Below, piece by piece: positions 17,196 to 27,179 of a stretch of 64,000 nt of DNA. Below the pieces are notes generated by a model. That model had not been told where the DNA came from. It did no database searches and worked only from the letters and a program-made list of their open reading frames with translations. Source of the DNA: Cecembia calidifontis (GTDB lineage: Bacteria; Bacteroidota; Bacteroidia; Cytophagales; Cyclobacteriaceae); contig NZ_SGXG01000001.1 in NCBI RefSeq assembly GCF_004216715.1, positions 2,299,001-2,363,000 on the forward strand. Direction: 5' to 3'. The stretch's first letter is position 1. Each line of letters begins with the position of its first letter. The translations under genes and the position numbers were made by a program.

Positions 17196-20100
17196 ATGGC
17201 CCATCAACTGCATAAAACCTTTCTTTTTCTTTTCCTTACCTGTTGGATTTATGTGCCATCCATCCTATTTGCCCAATCCATCTACGAGCAGGTCGGAAGG
17301 CTTCCGGTAACAGCTTATTCCACCGAGGAGTATGGCGGACATCCTGTGGTAGTTTCGGCAATCCAAAGTAAGGATGGGCTGATGTATTTTGGTACTAATC
17401 AGGGATTACATGAATATGATGGAGTCTCATGGCGCTCACTGTTTAAAAGCAAAGAAGTTTACGAAATCACAAGCTTTGCAAAAGATGCCAAAGGCCGCAT
17501 ATTCTATTCAGGCGGGGATTTCGGCTACTTGGAAGCTGACCCAAGCGGAGAAACTAGGGCCGTTTCCCTGCTTCATCTGATCCCGGAGGAGCTTCGTTCA
17601 AACTTTCCTGCTTGGGAAATTCATTATTTGAATGGATTTATCCTGCTTAGAACCAGGAATCATCAGCTCATCAGGTTGGAGCTGCATGAGGATTTGACAC
17701 TGAAGTCATTGAAATCCTGGCAGGCAGAAACACGATTTGGTATGAGCTTCTTAGTGGAAAATCAATTGTATGTGCAGCAAGCTGAAAGGGGGCTTTACCG
17801 GTTGGAGGGAGAGGACATAAAGTTGATTCCAAATACGGAAATCTTTGGAAAGGTCCTTCTTTCAGTCATACTTCCTTATCTTGGCGATAAAGGCACATCT
17901 CTACTTTTGGGTGGAGCAATGGCTGGTTTTTATCTTTTAGAAGGAAGTGTTTTAACCAAGTTTCCAACCGAGGTGGATCAATTGATAAAAGAGAATCAGC
18001 TTAGATCTGCCATAACCTTTCAGGAAAACTATATCCTCACCTTCCATGGAGCGGGCATTGTGATAATGAACCCCAAAGGAGAAATCCTTAAAAGGATGGG
18101 ATCTGACCAAAACCTACCTTCGAATGTAGTGATAAATGTTTACCTAGACCAAAATGAAGGCCTATGGGCCCTGACTGAAGATGGAATGGCAAGGATCGGG
18201 ATCAATTCTCCTATACAAACCTTTGGAAAGGACTTGGGGATCAATTCAGCCGTCAGGTCTATCGAGAAACAGGGTGAAAAACTTTACTTGGGAACCAACA
18301 CTGGGCTGCTGAAATTTGAGCCTTCAGATAAGCAATTCAAACAAGTCCCCCGAATTGGTAATTTTACTATTTCCGATTTATGGACCGATGGGGAAGATTT
18401 AATAGTTACGAATGGAGGTTCTTTGGAGGTAATCCGGAATGGGAAGGCCATTGGATTTTATACAGGTAAAGAAGGTAATTATGCACGTTCACTTTTTATT
18501 TCAAAAAACAACCCCAATCTCCTGTTAGTCACTGCGACAAATGGGGTTATGGTTTATCAGAGGGGGCTTTCAAAAGATTTTCCTTGGGAGTATAAGGGAA
18601 ATGTTCCTGGTATTGAATCTTTTTCAAGCTACTTTTTTGAAGACAAGGATGGAACCATTTTTACTTTAAGTCTAGGAAAAATATATAGTTTAACTACAGG
18701 TGAAATCGGTCTTGAAAAAGGAGATCCGACGAAAATAAAAGTTGCTTCTTTTGAATCCAATATGTATGAAGATAGTTTTTCCTTGGTGGATGGGGAGTTT
18801 TATAAAACTTCTTCGGATGGCATGCAGAAATATTCTTCCAAGGAAGGGAAATTTGTGCCCACTGATGACTTTAGCTTAGTGGAAAAGGATTTGATTGATT
18901 TTTATCAACACAAATCCGGAGTAATCTGGTATGAATCATTTGACAAAAAGAAACATATCCTCAAGCGTAATGCAGAAGGGAAATTTCTCAAAGACGAAAA
19001 GCCCAATTCCCTAGCTCCCTATTTGTCCTTCGAGGACTATATTGACGAGGACAGTATTCTATGGTTTGGTACTCCCAAAGGACTGATACGCTACGATCCG
19101 AAAAAGGACAATCAGACAGATAAAGTATTCTTCACATTGATCCGAAGGATAGAAACCAAGACCGATACGATTCCCCTTCCTTTTTACGGTAGAAAAAAGG
19201 ATGTGCCAGCTGTAGAACGAAAAGAGAATTCCTACCGCTTTGAGTTTGCGGCTCCCTATTTTGAAGAGGAGAAAAAAACCAAATACCAAACCTATCTGGA
19301 AGGCTTTGATCTGGATTGGGTAGATTGGAATGACAACCGCTTCAAGGAGTATACAAATCTCTCACCTGGGACTTACATCTTTCATGTAAGGGCAATGGCC
19401 CATACGGGAAGAATCAGTGAAGAAGCAACCTATTCTTTTGTGGTCTTGCCTCCATGGTATGCCACTTGGTGGGCTTATATTCTTTATGCCTTGCTCATTG
19501 GTGCTGCAATTACAGGCATCGTAAAATGGCGCTCTCGAAAGCTCAAAGCTGAAAACCTCCTTTTGGAGGAAAGGGTTAATGAACGAACTGCCGAACTGGA
19601 AAAATCACTTGAAGAGCTCAAATCCACCCAAGCCCAACTGATCCAATCCGAAAAAATGGCTTCTCTCGGTGAACTCACAGCAGGTATCGCTCATGAGATC
19701 CAGAACCCGCTGAATTTTGTCAATAATTTTTCTGAGTTGAACAAAGAATTGGTTTTGGAGGCCAAAGAAGAACTTGGAAAAGGAAATTTAGATGAGGCCA
19801 AAAATATATTGGGAGATATAGTGGAAAATTCTGAAAAGATCAACCATCATGGAAAGCGGGCCGAATCCATAGTCAAAGGCATGTTGCAGCACAGCCGGAC
19901 TGGATCAGGGAAAAAGGAGCTTACAGACCTCAATGCCCTGGCAGATGAGTACCTAAGATTGTCTTATCATGGATTGAGAGCCAAGGACAAATCATTCCAA
20001 TCGGACTTTAAAGTTGACCTAGATCCCAATGTGCCCAAGTTAGAAGTGATGCCACAGGATATCGGCCGGGTATTTTTGAACCTGATCAACAATGCCTTCT

Positions 20101-20408
20101 ACACAGTAAACCAAAAACGGAAGAAATCGCAGGAGCATGGAGAAGGATCATTTAAACCTTTGGTAACCGTAAAGACCAAAAAATTAAAAGGTGCCATAGA
20201 AATTACAATTACGGACAATGGAGATGGAATACCGGAATCCATCAAATCCAAAATCTTCCAGCCTTTCTTCACCACCAAGCCTACAGGTCAGGGCACAGGA
20301 TTGGGATTAAGTCTGAGTTATGATATCGTGAAGGCGCATGGAGGGGAGATTAGTGTTGAATCCCAAGAAGGACTAGGAACCATATTTAATATAAGCTTAC
20401 CGATTTGA
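17196..20408 (+). CDS. Propeller-type sensor histidine kinase 1
   Basis: This is a membrane sensor kinase of 1070 residues. A signal peptide (to about LFAQS, residue 28) leads into a large periplasmic part with two-component-regulator propeller repeats (GLMYFGTNQGLHEYDGVSW near 65). Next come a Y_Y_Y domain ending in FVVLPPWYATWW, one membrane helix (about 755-775), a coiled coil and a HisKA domain with phospho-acceptor His833 in GIAHEIQNPLNF. The HATPase domain has LINNAFY, DNGDGIPESI and GTGLGLSLS boxes. It lacks the receiver and AraC output domains of Bacteroidota hybrid sensors, and no response regulator is encoded nearby. The next gene is a close paralogue starting 10 bp later. The ligand is unknown, possibly a glycan fragment. 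Confidence 0.9.
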   Translation: MAHQLHKTFLFLFLTCWIYVPSILFAQSIYEQVGRLPVTAYSTEEYGGHPVVVSAIQSKDGLMYFGTNQGLHEYDGVSWRSLFKSKEVYEITSFAKDAKGRIFYSGGDFGYLEADPSGETRAVSLLHLIPEELRSNFPAWEIHYLNGFILLRTRNHQLIRLELHEDLTLKSLKSWQAETRFGMSFLVENQLYVQQAERGLYRLEGEDIKLIPNTEIFGKVLLSVILPYLGDKGTSLLLGGAMAGFYLLEGSVLTKFPTEVDQLIKENQLRSAITFQENYILTFHGAGIVIMNPKGEILKRMGSDQNLPSNVVINVYLDQNEGLWALTEDGMARIGINSPIQTFGKDLGINSAVRSIEKQGEKLYLGTNTGLLKFEPSDKQFKQVPRIGNFTISDLWTDGEDLIVTNGGSLEVIRNGKAIGFYTGKEGNYARSLFISKNNPNLLLVTATNGVMVYQRGLSKDFPWEYKGNVPGIESFSSYFFEDKDGTIFTLSLGKIYSLTTGEIGLEKGDPTKIKVASFESNMYEDSFSLVDGEFYKTSSDGMQKYSSKEGKFVPTDDFSLVEKDLIDFYQHKSGVIWYESFDKKKHILKRNAEGKFLKDEKPNSLAPYLSFEDYIDEDSILWFGTPKGLIRYDPKKDNQTDKVFFTLIRRIETKTDTIPLPFYGRKKDVPAVERKENSYRFEFAAPYFEEEKKTKYQTYLEGFDLDWVDWNDNRFKEYTNLSPGTYIFHVRAMAHTGRISEEATYSFVVLPPWYATWWAYILYALLIGAAITGIVKWRSRKLKAENLLLEERVNERTAELEKSLEELKSTQAQLIQSEKMASLGELTAGIAHEIQNPLNFVNNFSELNKELVLEAKEELGKGNLDEAKNILGDIVENSEKINHHGKRAESIVKGMLQHSRTGSGKKELTDLNALADEYLRLSYHGLRAKDKSFQSDFKVDLDPNVPKLEVMPQDIGRVFLNLINNAFYTVNQKRKKSQEHGEGSFKPLVTVKTKKLKGAIEITITDNGDGIPESIKSKIFQPFFTTKPTGQGTGLGLSLSYDIVKAHGGEISVESQEGLGTIFNISLPI
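19428..19630 (+). repeat. 203-bp tract identical to the second kinase (copy 1)
   Basis: This stretch is base-for-base identical to 22651-22853 in the next gene. It covers the end of the Y_Y_Y domain, the membrane helix and the coiled coil. Flanking codons differ at many third positions. Confidence 0.9.
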
Positions 20409-20418
20409 ATTTTAAACA

Positions 20419-23400
20419 ATGACTATGCATACCACCAAAACCATATTTTCGCTCTTTTGCATTTTCCTGTGGATCTTCTTGCCTAGATCCATCTTGGCCC
20501 AGTCCATCTATGAAAAGGTAGGAAGACTTCCTGTCACCACTTATACCACCGAGGAGTATGGGGGATTCCCTCAAGTCTGGGCTGCCATACAGAGCGAGGC
20601 TGGACTGATGTATTTTGGAACGACAGGTGGACTTTATGAATATGACGGGGTTTCCTGGCGGTCTATTTTTAACATTAGGAATTATGTAACCATTAGAAGT
20701 CTGGCAAAGGATAGCAAGGGAAGAATTTTTTATGCGGGCCTTGATTTTGGTTATCTAGAAGTTGACGAAAAAGGTGAAGCGAGGGCAGTTTCACTCCTTC
20801 ACCTAATTCCTGAAGAACTTAAATCAGGCCAAGTAATCTTTGAAATATTCTTTTTGGAAGAATTTATACTACTTAGAAGTCCGAATTACATCATCAGGTT
20901 GGAATTGGGGGAAGATTTCGCTTTAAAATCCCTAAAATCTTGGCAGTCAGAAACACGTTTTCTTAAGAGTTTCCTCGTTGGAAATCAATTTTATGTCTGT
21001 CAAGTTGAACGAGGCTTATTTCTGTTGGAGGGTGATGAATTAAAGTTGATCCCGGGTACAGAATTTATTTTTGAAAAAGAAGCTGTACGTGTTATGGTTA
21101 TTTATCCAGAAGAAGGCGGTAATGCTATACTTGTTGGAGGACCAAACACTGGGTTTTACTTTTTGGAAAAAGGAGTTTTCACAAAGTTTCCCACCGAAGT
21201 AGACCTACTGATCAAAGAAGGAAATCAACTTTACGATGCTATACCCCATAAGGGAAACTATGTCCTCAGCTTCTTAGGTGGGGGGGTAGTGATCATGAAT
21301 CCCAAAGGGGAAATACTCAAAAGGATAGGATCTGACCAAGGCTTAAATTCGGATGTAGTAACAGGTGTTTACCTTGAAAAAAACAATGGGCTTTGGGTAA
21401 CAATGGAGGACGGTATGGCCAGGATAGCTATAGATTCTCCGATTCTTAGTTTTGGAAAAGACTTGGGGATCAACTCAGCAGTTCGTTCCATCGAAAAAAA
21501 AGGGGATGAACTCTATTTAGGGACCAATACTGGTTTGATCAAATTTGATGCGATCGAAAGGGAATTCAAATCAGGCTTGCAAAATGAGAATAGAGAAATT
21601 GTTGAATTGTTGGGTGATGGGGAAGATTTGATTGTTCCTGGACTAAGTTTGCAGGTAATTCGGGATGGTAAAGCCATTCGTTTGGATTTTCCAAAAGACG
21701 GAATTCGCCCAATCTCTGCAATTATCCCAAAAGATTACCCCAGTATTCTTTTGATTGGAACCCACTCTGGAATACTACTCTACGAAAGGGGCCTTTCCAA
21801 ACAATTTCCTTGGGAATTAAGGGGAAAAGTTCCGGGAATAGGCCCAATTTCAAACAATTTTACTGAAGGAAAAGATGGAAAAATCTTTACAAATGGTCAA
21901 GGAAAGCTATATGTACTGGAAATAGAGGCAAATGGGGTGGAATCCATAGGAAATCAGATCATCAAACCGACTGTTTTTGAGGTAGACCCTTCGGCTTCTT
22001 TTTCCATGATTGATGGAGAGTTTTATATGACTTCCCGTCAGGGCATGCAGAAGTATTCACCTGAGGATGGGAAATTTGAATACACAGAAGACTTTAGTTT
22101 ATTGGAAAAGGATCTTTACGACTTCAACATGGTAAAATCAGGGATTCTTTGGTTTGAATCAACAGATAAAAAGAAGTTTATCCTCAAACGGAATACTGAA
22201 GGGAAATTTGTCAAAGATGAAAGACTCAATTCCATAGCCCCGTATTTATCGCAAGTAGATTTTATAGACGAGGACAGCATTATGTGGTTTGGATCGCCTA
22301 AAGGACTAATACGGTACGATCCCAAAAAGGACAATCAGACAGATAAAGAATTCTTCACATTGATCCGAAGGATTGAAACCAAGACCGACACGATTCCTTT
22401 GCCTTTTTATGGTAGAAACAAAGGTCTAGCCCCTGTTGAAAGAAAAGAAGACTCCTACCGCTTTGAGTTTGCGGCACCTTACTTCGAAGACGAAAAGAAA
22501 ACCAAGTATCAGACCTACCTTGAAGGATTCGATCCGGATTGGGTAGACTGGAATGACAACCGATTCAAGGAGTACACTAACCTTTCTCCCGGCACGTACA
22601 CCTTCCATGTACGGGCAATGGCCCACACGGGAAGAATCAGTGAAGAGGCCACCTATTCTTTTGTGGTCTTGCCTCCATGGTATGCCACTTGGTGGGCTTA
22701 TATTCTTTATGCCTTGCTCATTGGTGCTGCAATTACAGGCATCGTAAAATGGCGCTCTCGAAAGCTCAAAGCTGAAAACCTCCTTTTGGAGGAAAGGGTT
22801 AATGAACGAACTGCCGAACTGGAAAAATCACTTGAAGAGCTCAAATCCACCCAGGCCCAGCTGATCCAATCCGAAAAAATGGCTTCTCTCGGAGAATTGA
22901 CTGCGGGAATTGCCCATGAGATCCAAAATCCTTTGAATTTTGTGAATAATTTTTCGGAGGTCAGCGAAGAATTAATTGAAGAGATCCAAGAATTGAGACA
23001 CAAGAATCAAGAGACAAGACTTAAGACTGAGGAAGATGAGATTTTGGAGGATATAAAGCAGAATTTAGAGAAAATAAAACATCATGGAAAACGGGCCGAA
23101 TCCATTGTCAAAGGCATGCTGCAGCACAGTCGCACGGGATCAGGTAATAAAGAGCTTACCGACCTCAATGCCCTGGCAGATGAATACCTGCGCTTGTCCT
23201 ACCATGGTCTAAGGGCTAAAGATAAATCCTTCCAGGCTGATTTTAAAGCTGAACTGGATCCTAAACTTCCCAAATTGGAAGTGATGCCTCAGGATATGGG
23301 CAGGGTGCTTTTGAATTTGATCAACAATGCATTTTATGCAGTCAACCAAAAACGGAAGAAATCGCAGGAGCAGGGAGAAGGATCATTTAAACCTTTGGTG

Positions 23401-23646
23401 ACCGTAAAAACCAAGAAATTAAAAGATGCTATTGAAATCTCAGTTAGGGATAATGGAGATGGAATACCTGAATCCATCAAATCCAAAATCTTTCAGCCAT
23501 TCTTCACCACTAAGCCTACCGGACAAGGAACAGGTTTGGGTTTGAGTTTGAGCTATGATATCGTGAAGGCACATGGAGGAACTTTGGAAGTAGAATCCAT
23601 CCCAGGTCAGTTTGCCCAGTTTGTTATCATCCTTCCTTTGGATTGA
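20419..23646 (+). CDS. Propeller-type sensor histidine kinase 2
   Basis: This 1075-residue tandem paralogue of the preceding kinase has the same plan: signal peptide (to about SILAQS), periplasmic propeller, Y_Y_Y domain, one membrane helix, HisKA with His833 in GIAHEIQNPLNF, and HATPase domain. The sensor halves have diverged more than the transmitter halves, which suggests different ligands with similar output. It starts 10 bp after the first kinase, so the two are probably co-transcribed. Between the HisKA helices it carries a segment (ELRHKNQETRLKTEEDE) encoded by a purine-rich repeat. Kinase 1 has unrelated residues there. Confidence 0.9.
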   Translation: MTMHTTKTIFSLFCIFLWIFLPRSILAQSIYEKVGRLPVTTYTTEEYGGFPQVWAAIQSEAGLMYFGTTGGLYEYDGVSWRSIFNIRNYVTIRSLAKDSKGRIFYAGLDFGYLEVDEKGEARAVSLLHLIPEELKSGQVIFEIFFLEEFILLRSPNYIIRLELGEDFALKSLKSWQSETRFLKSFLVGNQFYVCQVERGLFLLEGDELKLIPGTEFIFEKEAVRVMVIYPEEGGNAILVGGPNTGFYFLEKGVFTKFPTEVDLLIKEGNQLYDAIPHKGNYVLSFLGGGVVIMNPKGEILKRIGSDQGLNSDVVTGVYLEKNNGLWVTMEDGMARIAIDSPILSFGKDLGINSAVRSIEKKGDELYLGTNTGLIKFDAIEREFKSGLQNENREIVELLGDGEDLIVPGLSLQVIRDGKAIRLDFPKDGIRPISAIIPKDYPSILLIGTHSGILLYERGLSKQFPWELRGKVPGIGPISNNFTEGKDGKIFTNGQGKLYVLEIEANGVESIGNQIIKPTVFEVDPSASFSMIDGEFYMTSRQGMQKYSPEDGKFEYTEDFSLLEKDLYDFNMVKSGILWFESTDKKKFILKRNTEGKFVKDERLNSIAPYLSQVDFIDEDSIMWFGSPKGLIRYDPKKDNQTDKEFFTLIRRIETKTDTIPLPFYGRNKGLAPVERKEDSYRFEFAAPYFEDEKKTKYQTYLEGFDPDWVDWNDNRFKEYTNLSPGTYTFHVRAMAHTGRISEEATYSFVVLPPWYATWWAYILYALLIGAAITGIVKWRSRKLKAENLLLEERVNERTAELEKSLEELKSTQAQLIQSEKMASLGELTAGIAHEIQNPLNFVNNFSEVSEELIEEIQELRHKNQETRLKTEEDEILEDIKQNLEKIKHHGKRAESIVKGMLQHSRTGSGNKELTDLNALADEYLRLSYHGLRAKDKSFQADFKAELDPKLPKLEVMPQDMGRVLLNLINNAFYAVNQKRKKSQEQGEGSFKPLVTVKTKKLKDAIEISVRDNGDGIPESIKSKIFQPFFTTKPTGQGTGLGLSLSYDIVKAHGGTLEVESIPGQFAQFVIILPLD
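22651..22853 (+). repeat. 203-bp tract identical to the first kinase (copy 2)
   Basis: This is the second copy of the identical tract. After it come two mismatches and then 33 more identical bases. Both sides diverge, which points to recent gene conversion rather than a recent whole-gene duplication. Confidence 0.9.
22995..23031 (+). repeat. Purine-rich dispersed repeat inside a coding region
   Basis: The segment contains ACAAGAATCAAGAGACAAGA. This matches 19 of 20 bases of the repeat unit found near 2840-2862 in the non-coding spacer before rnfB. Here it is in frame and encodes RHKNQETRLKTE within kinase 2. Confidence 0.7.
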
Positions 23647-23812
23647 ATATTTTCTCAACCTTCTATGAAGAGTCTTTATGAAAACAAAGTCTACCTAGCC
23701 ATGACAAGTAAATGGCTTGACTATAATAATAAAATAGGATACCGGATTGAAATCCTTATTGATATAGAGGGGATTATTCTTTAAGTTACAGAATTAATTA
23801 AACAGTAGAATC

Positions 23813-25591
23813 TTGGACCCAAACATTAACCACAACCCCCACAGCCGTGCCATCTTAGTCAAGCTATTAGGAGAACTTGATGATGAAGTATTGACCCAAA
23901 TTCTGGAAAAAGGCAAAGCTATAGAGCTGGATACAGGAAGTTTTTTATTCCACCAAGGAGATCTTGACAATTCAATTTATATCGTTCTTTCAGGAAGATT
24001 TAGGGCTTTGGCCACACAGTCAGATGGACACCTGCATGCCTTAGGGGATATAGGAGAAGGCGAGCCTATTGGTGCATTTGCATTGTTTATGGGCGAACCA
24101 AGGTCTGCCAGTGTGGTGGCCATTCGTAAATCTGTCGTATTGGAACTGAAAGAAAACGAATACCTGGAGATAGTGGCCAAATTTCCTGCTTTTTCTACAA
24201 AACTGACCCGCTTTGTGGTAAACAGGCTCCGTAGGAATGTGCTTCAGCAGCACTTAGAGGCCCCTGCTAAAAACATTGCGGTTATAAATCTGCAATCAGA
24301 AAATGATATTGCTGGATATACCGATGCAATCAAAGTCCAGTTTGAATCTTTGAATGTCAGTATCCAGATTTTGGACCATGATTCCCATGCCGAAATGGAA
24401 TTGCAGCAAGTATATGATGCATTGGAGCAACATGGGGGACTGAATTTTTTGATCTGTAACGATGAAGATCTTGACTGGTCACGCAGGTGTATTATTTATG
24501 CCGATTTGGTAGTTTTGGCTTCTGATTTTTATGCGGACAGTAAGATTCATGAGATAGAACGTCATCTGGACTTATATTCACAGAACATCCTCAATAAAAA
24601 AATCTATTTGCTCCTGCTTCACCCCGAGGAGGCTAAGTTTCCGGAGAATACACGGCGTTGGTTTGAAGACAGAAAGATTGACCTGCATATTCATTACCGA
24701 AAGAACCATGGGCCTGACATCAGGAGGTTTGCCAGGATTCTTTCCAATAAGGCTATTGGCCTTGTGCTTGGAGGGGGAGGAGCTAAGGGTTTTGCCCATT
24801 TTGGGGTGATTAAAGCCCTTTATGACAATGGGGTTGAAATTGACTTTTTAGGGGGAACCAGCGCTGGGGCTCTTTATGGACTTACGGCCTCTTTCTGTGA
24901 CTTTGACCGGAAAATGATCGACTTTTACAGTCATGATTCGGCAAGTAGCAAGTTGACAAAAAATGATTACACTATACCCTTGATCTCTATCATGTCCGGT
25001 AGAAAAATGACAAACTACCTGAAAAAGATGATGGGGAATGCCCATTTGGAAGATTTTTGGGTGGGCAGTTATTGTGTTTCTACCAATTACTCCAACGCTT
25101 CTGCGAAGGTTCATGAAAGAGGTTTGGCATGGAAACAGATAGAAGCCAGTATCGCCATACCTGGGATTTATCCTCCTGTAGTCATTGATAAGCAGCTTCA
25201 TGTGGACGGAGGAGTTGTAGATAATCTTCCAATAGAGACCATGTACAATTATCCTGTTCAGCATATCATTGCCATTTCTCTGACACAGCTCAGGTCACAA
25301 CCTGTTGATTTTGACGAGACCCCTTCTGCATCTAAGCTCCTTTTAAGCAAGATAACAGGAAAGAAGAAATTCCGGATCCCTGGGATTTCCTCCATTTTGG
25401 TCAATTCGCTTACTTTAAACAGCAGGCAAAAGCAGGAAATGACTAAATCAGGGGTCGAATTATACCTGGAATTGGACTTAAAGGGAATTGGGATGCTGGA
25501 TGATACCCGCTGGAAAGAAATTGTACAGAAGGGATATGATCAGATGAAAACTGCCTTGGAGAATTTTCCAGAAGAAAAGAGGTTTTGGTAA
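23813..25591 (+). CDS. Patatin-like phospholipase with cyclic-nucleotide-binding domain
   Basis: This NTE-type esterase of 592 residues would act on phospholipids or lysophospholipids. The N-terminal part is a cNMP-binding domain (about residues 20-140, with FHQGDLDNSIYIVLSGRF and the cassette GEPIGAFALFMGEPRSASV). A middle domain of unknown role follows. The C-terminal patatin domain has the oxyanion loop GGGGAKG (about 318-324), the nucleophile motif GTSAG (Ser about 350) and the catalytic dyad aspartate in VDGGVVDN (about 464). The start is a TTG, because no ATG lies near the domain start; the upstream boundary is therefore less certain. No signal peptide is seen. Confidence 0.87.
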   Translation: MDPNINHNPHSRAILVKLLGELDDEVLTQILEKGKAIELDTGSFLFHQGDLDNSIYIVLSGRFRALATQSDGHLHALGDIGEGEPIGAFALFMGEPRSASVVAIRKSVVLELKENEYLEIVAKFPAFSTKLTRFVVNRLRRNVLQQHLEAPAKNIAVINLQSENDIAGYTDAIKVQFESLNVSIQILDHDSHAEMELQQVYDALEQHGGLNFLICNDEDLDWSRRCIIYADLVVLASDFYADSKIHEIERHLDLYSQNILNKKIYLLLLHPEEAKFPENTRRWFEDRKIDLHIHYRKNHGPDIRRFARILSNKAIGLVLGGGGAKGFAHFGVIKALYDNGVEIDFLGGTSAGALYGLTASFCDFDRKMIDFYSHDSASSKLTKNDYTIPLISIMSGRKMTNYLKKMMGNAHLEDFWVGSYCVSTNYSNASAKVHERGLAWKQIEASIAIPGIYPPVVIDKQLHVDGGVVDNLPIETMYNYPVQHIIAISLTQLRSQPVDFDETPSASKLLLSKITGKKKFRIPGISSILVNSLTLNSRQKQEMTKSGVELYLELDLKGIGMLDDTRWKEIVQKGYDQMKTALENFPEEKRFW

Positions 25592-25755
25592 CCAAAAGGC
25601 ATTGTTTTCAGATAAAATCTTTGCTGGCTTTTAAAAAATTGAACAGAATATCTGTTTGGTTTCCATCATCTTTCATAATCTCCGTCTTTGAGTTATTCAT
25701 CCTATTGATTACCTTGAAGCAGTGCTCGTAACTTCTTTCCCGATTCATTATCGTT

Positions 25756-27171
25756 ATGAAAAAGTTTATACTCCCTGTTTTATTCCTTTTTTCCCAGATC
25801 ATCCTAGCCCAAACACATCTGACTTTTGAAGAGCCTGTCAAACAACGGGTCTTTGTGCTTACTGATATCACCAATGAACCTGATGACCAACAGTCCCTGG
25901 TCCGTTTTCTTGTTTATTCCAATGAATACGATGTGGAAGGAATAGTAGCAACTACCTCCACGCACCTTAGGAATCAGACAAGGAAAGATAAAATCGAGGA
26001 ATTGATCAGAAACTATGGCAAGATATATGCAAACCTGGAGGTACATGCAGAAGGGTTTCCTTCCATGGAATATTTGTTGAGCATTACCAAAGAACATTTG
26101 CCACTATACAGTATGGAAGGAGTAGGGGAAGGGAAGGATTCTCCGGGCTCAGAATTGTTGATCAAAGCAGTGGATAAGGCGGATGACAGGCCCCTTTGGA
26201 TTTCTGTTTGGGGCGGGGCTAATTGTCTGGCCCAGGCATTATGGAAAGTCAAAAACACCAGATCTGAGGCGGATGTCAGGAAATTTGTAGATAAAATAAA
26301 GGTATACGCCATTTCCGATCAGGATTTTGCCGGCCCTTGGATCAGGCAGAATTTTCCGGGAATCTTTTATATCGTGGATGCCAGTGCAGGGGATAACTGG
26401 AGGGAATATTATAAGGCTACATGGACCGGAATAGCAGGGGATAAATGGTATAAAAATGGACCATTTTACTATTTTGAACTGGTAGATAATCCCTGGCTGA
26501 TGGAAAACATAAGAGATAACCATGGACCTTTAGGTGCAAATTATTTGCCGTCCGAATACATCATGGAGGGGGATACCCCTTCCTTTATTGGTTTGATCCA
26601 AAATGGGCTTGCCTGGTACAAAAGTCCCGCTTGGGGAGGCTGGGCAGGTAGGTATGAGCATTACAAGTCCTTTGGAGAGGCAGATAAAATATGGACTTCT
26701 TCTGTGCATACCCAAGATGAAGTACTTTTACCTAATGGCAGAGTGGAGGCATCCAATCAGGCTACTATCTGGCGTTGGAGAAAGGCTTATCAACATGATT
26801 TTGCAGCCAGGATGGACTGGAACATAGCAGGTACATACAGAGAAGCCAACCACAATCCCATTATCCTGCTCAACGGCAATGAAGGGAAAGCATTGGCCAC
26901 TGGCAAAGTAAAAGCGGGAGATTTTGTCAGGCTTTCTGCCAAAGGAACATTTGACCCTGATGGGGATCAATTGAGATTTAGGTGGTGGGTATACAAAGAG
27001 GCAGGTAATTTTAACGGAAACCTTGAATTCCATAATCCTTTTGGAGAGGAGCTTGTCTTTCAAATGCCCCAATTAGGTTCAGGGCAGGAGTTACATCTAA
27101 TTTTGGAAGTAGAGGACAGCGGTACTCCCAGTCTATTCAGTTACAGAAGAATTATCTTGACCCATCCCTAA
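25756..27171 (+). CDS. Sde182-type protein (DUF1593), nucleoside-hydrolase-like
   Basis: This 471-residue secreted protein has a signal peptide ending near ILAQ (about residue 19). A nucleoside-hydrolase-like domain follows, with the aspartate-rich loop TDITNEPDDQQSLVRFLVY (about 37-55). The C-terminus is a beta-rich domain (FDPDGDQLRFRWWVYKEAG). Members of this family (PF07632) include Sde182, described as cellulose-binding. The biochemical role is not settled and may be glycan binding or hydrolysis. The gene lies 8 bp before a DUF5009 gene, so the two are probably co-transcribed. A decayed relative of this gene lies at 53.3 kb. Confidence 0.8.
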   Translation: MKKFILPVLFLFSQIILAQTHLTFEEPVKQRVFVLTDITNEPDDQQSLVRFLVYSNEYDVEGIVATTSTHLRNQTRKDKIEELIRNYGKIYANLEVHAEGFPSMEYLLSITKEHLPLYSMEGVGEGKDSPGSELLIKAVDKADDRPLWISVWGGANCLAQALWKVKNTRSEADVRKFVDKIKVYAISDQDFAGPWIRQNFPGIFYIVDASAGDNWREYYKATWTGIAGDKWYKNGPFYYFELVDNPWLMENIRDNHGPLGANYLPSEYIMEGDTPSFIGLIQNGLAWYKSPAWGGWAGRYEHYKSFGEADKIWTSSVHTQDEVLLPNGRVEASNQATIWRWRKAYQHDFAARMDWNIAGTYREANHNPIILLNGNEGKALATGKVKAGDFVRLSAKGTFDPDGDQLRFRWWVYKEAGNFNGNLEFHNPFGEELVFQMPQLGSGQELHLILEVEDSGTPSLFSYRRIILTHP

Positions 27172-27179
27172 CCGCCAAT

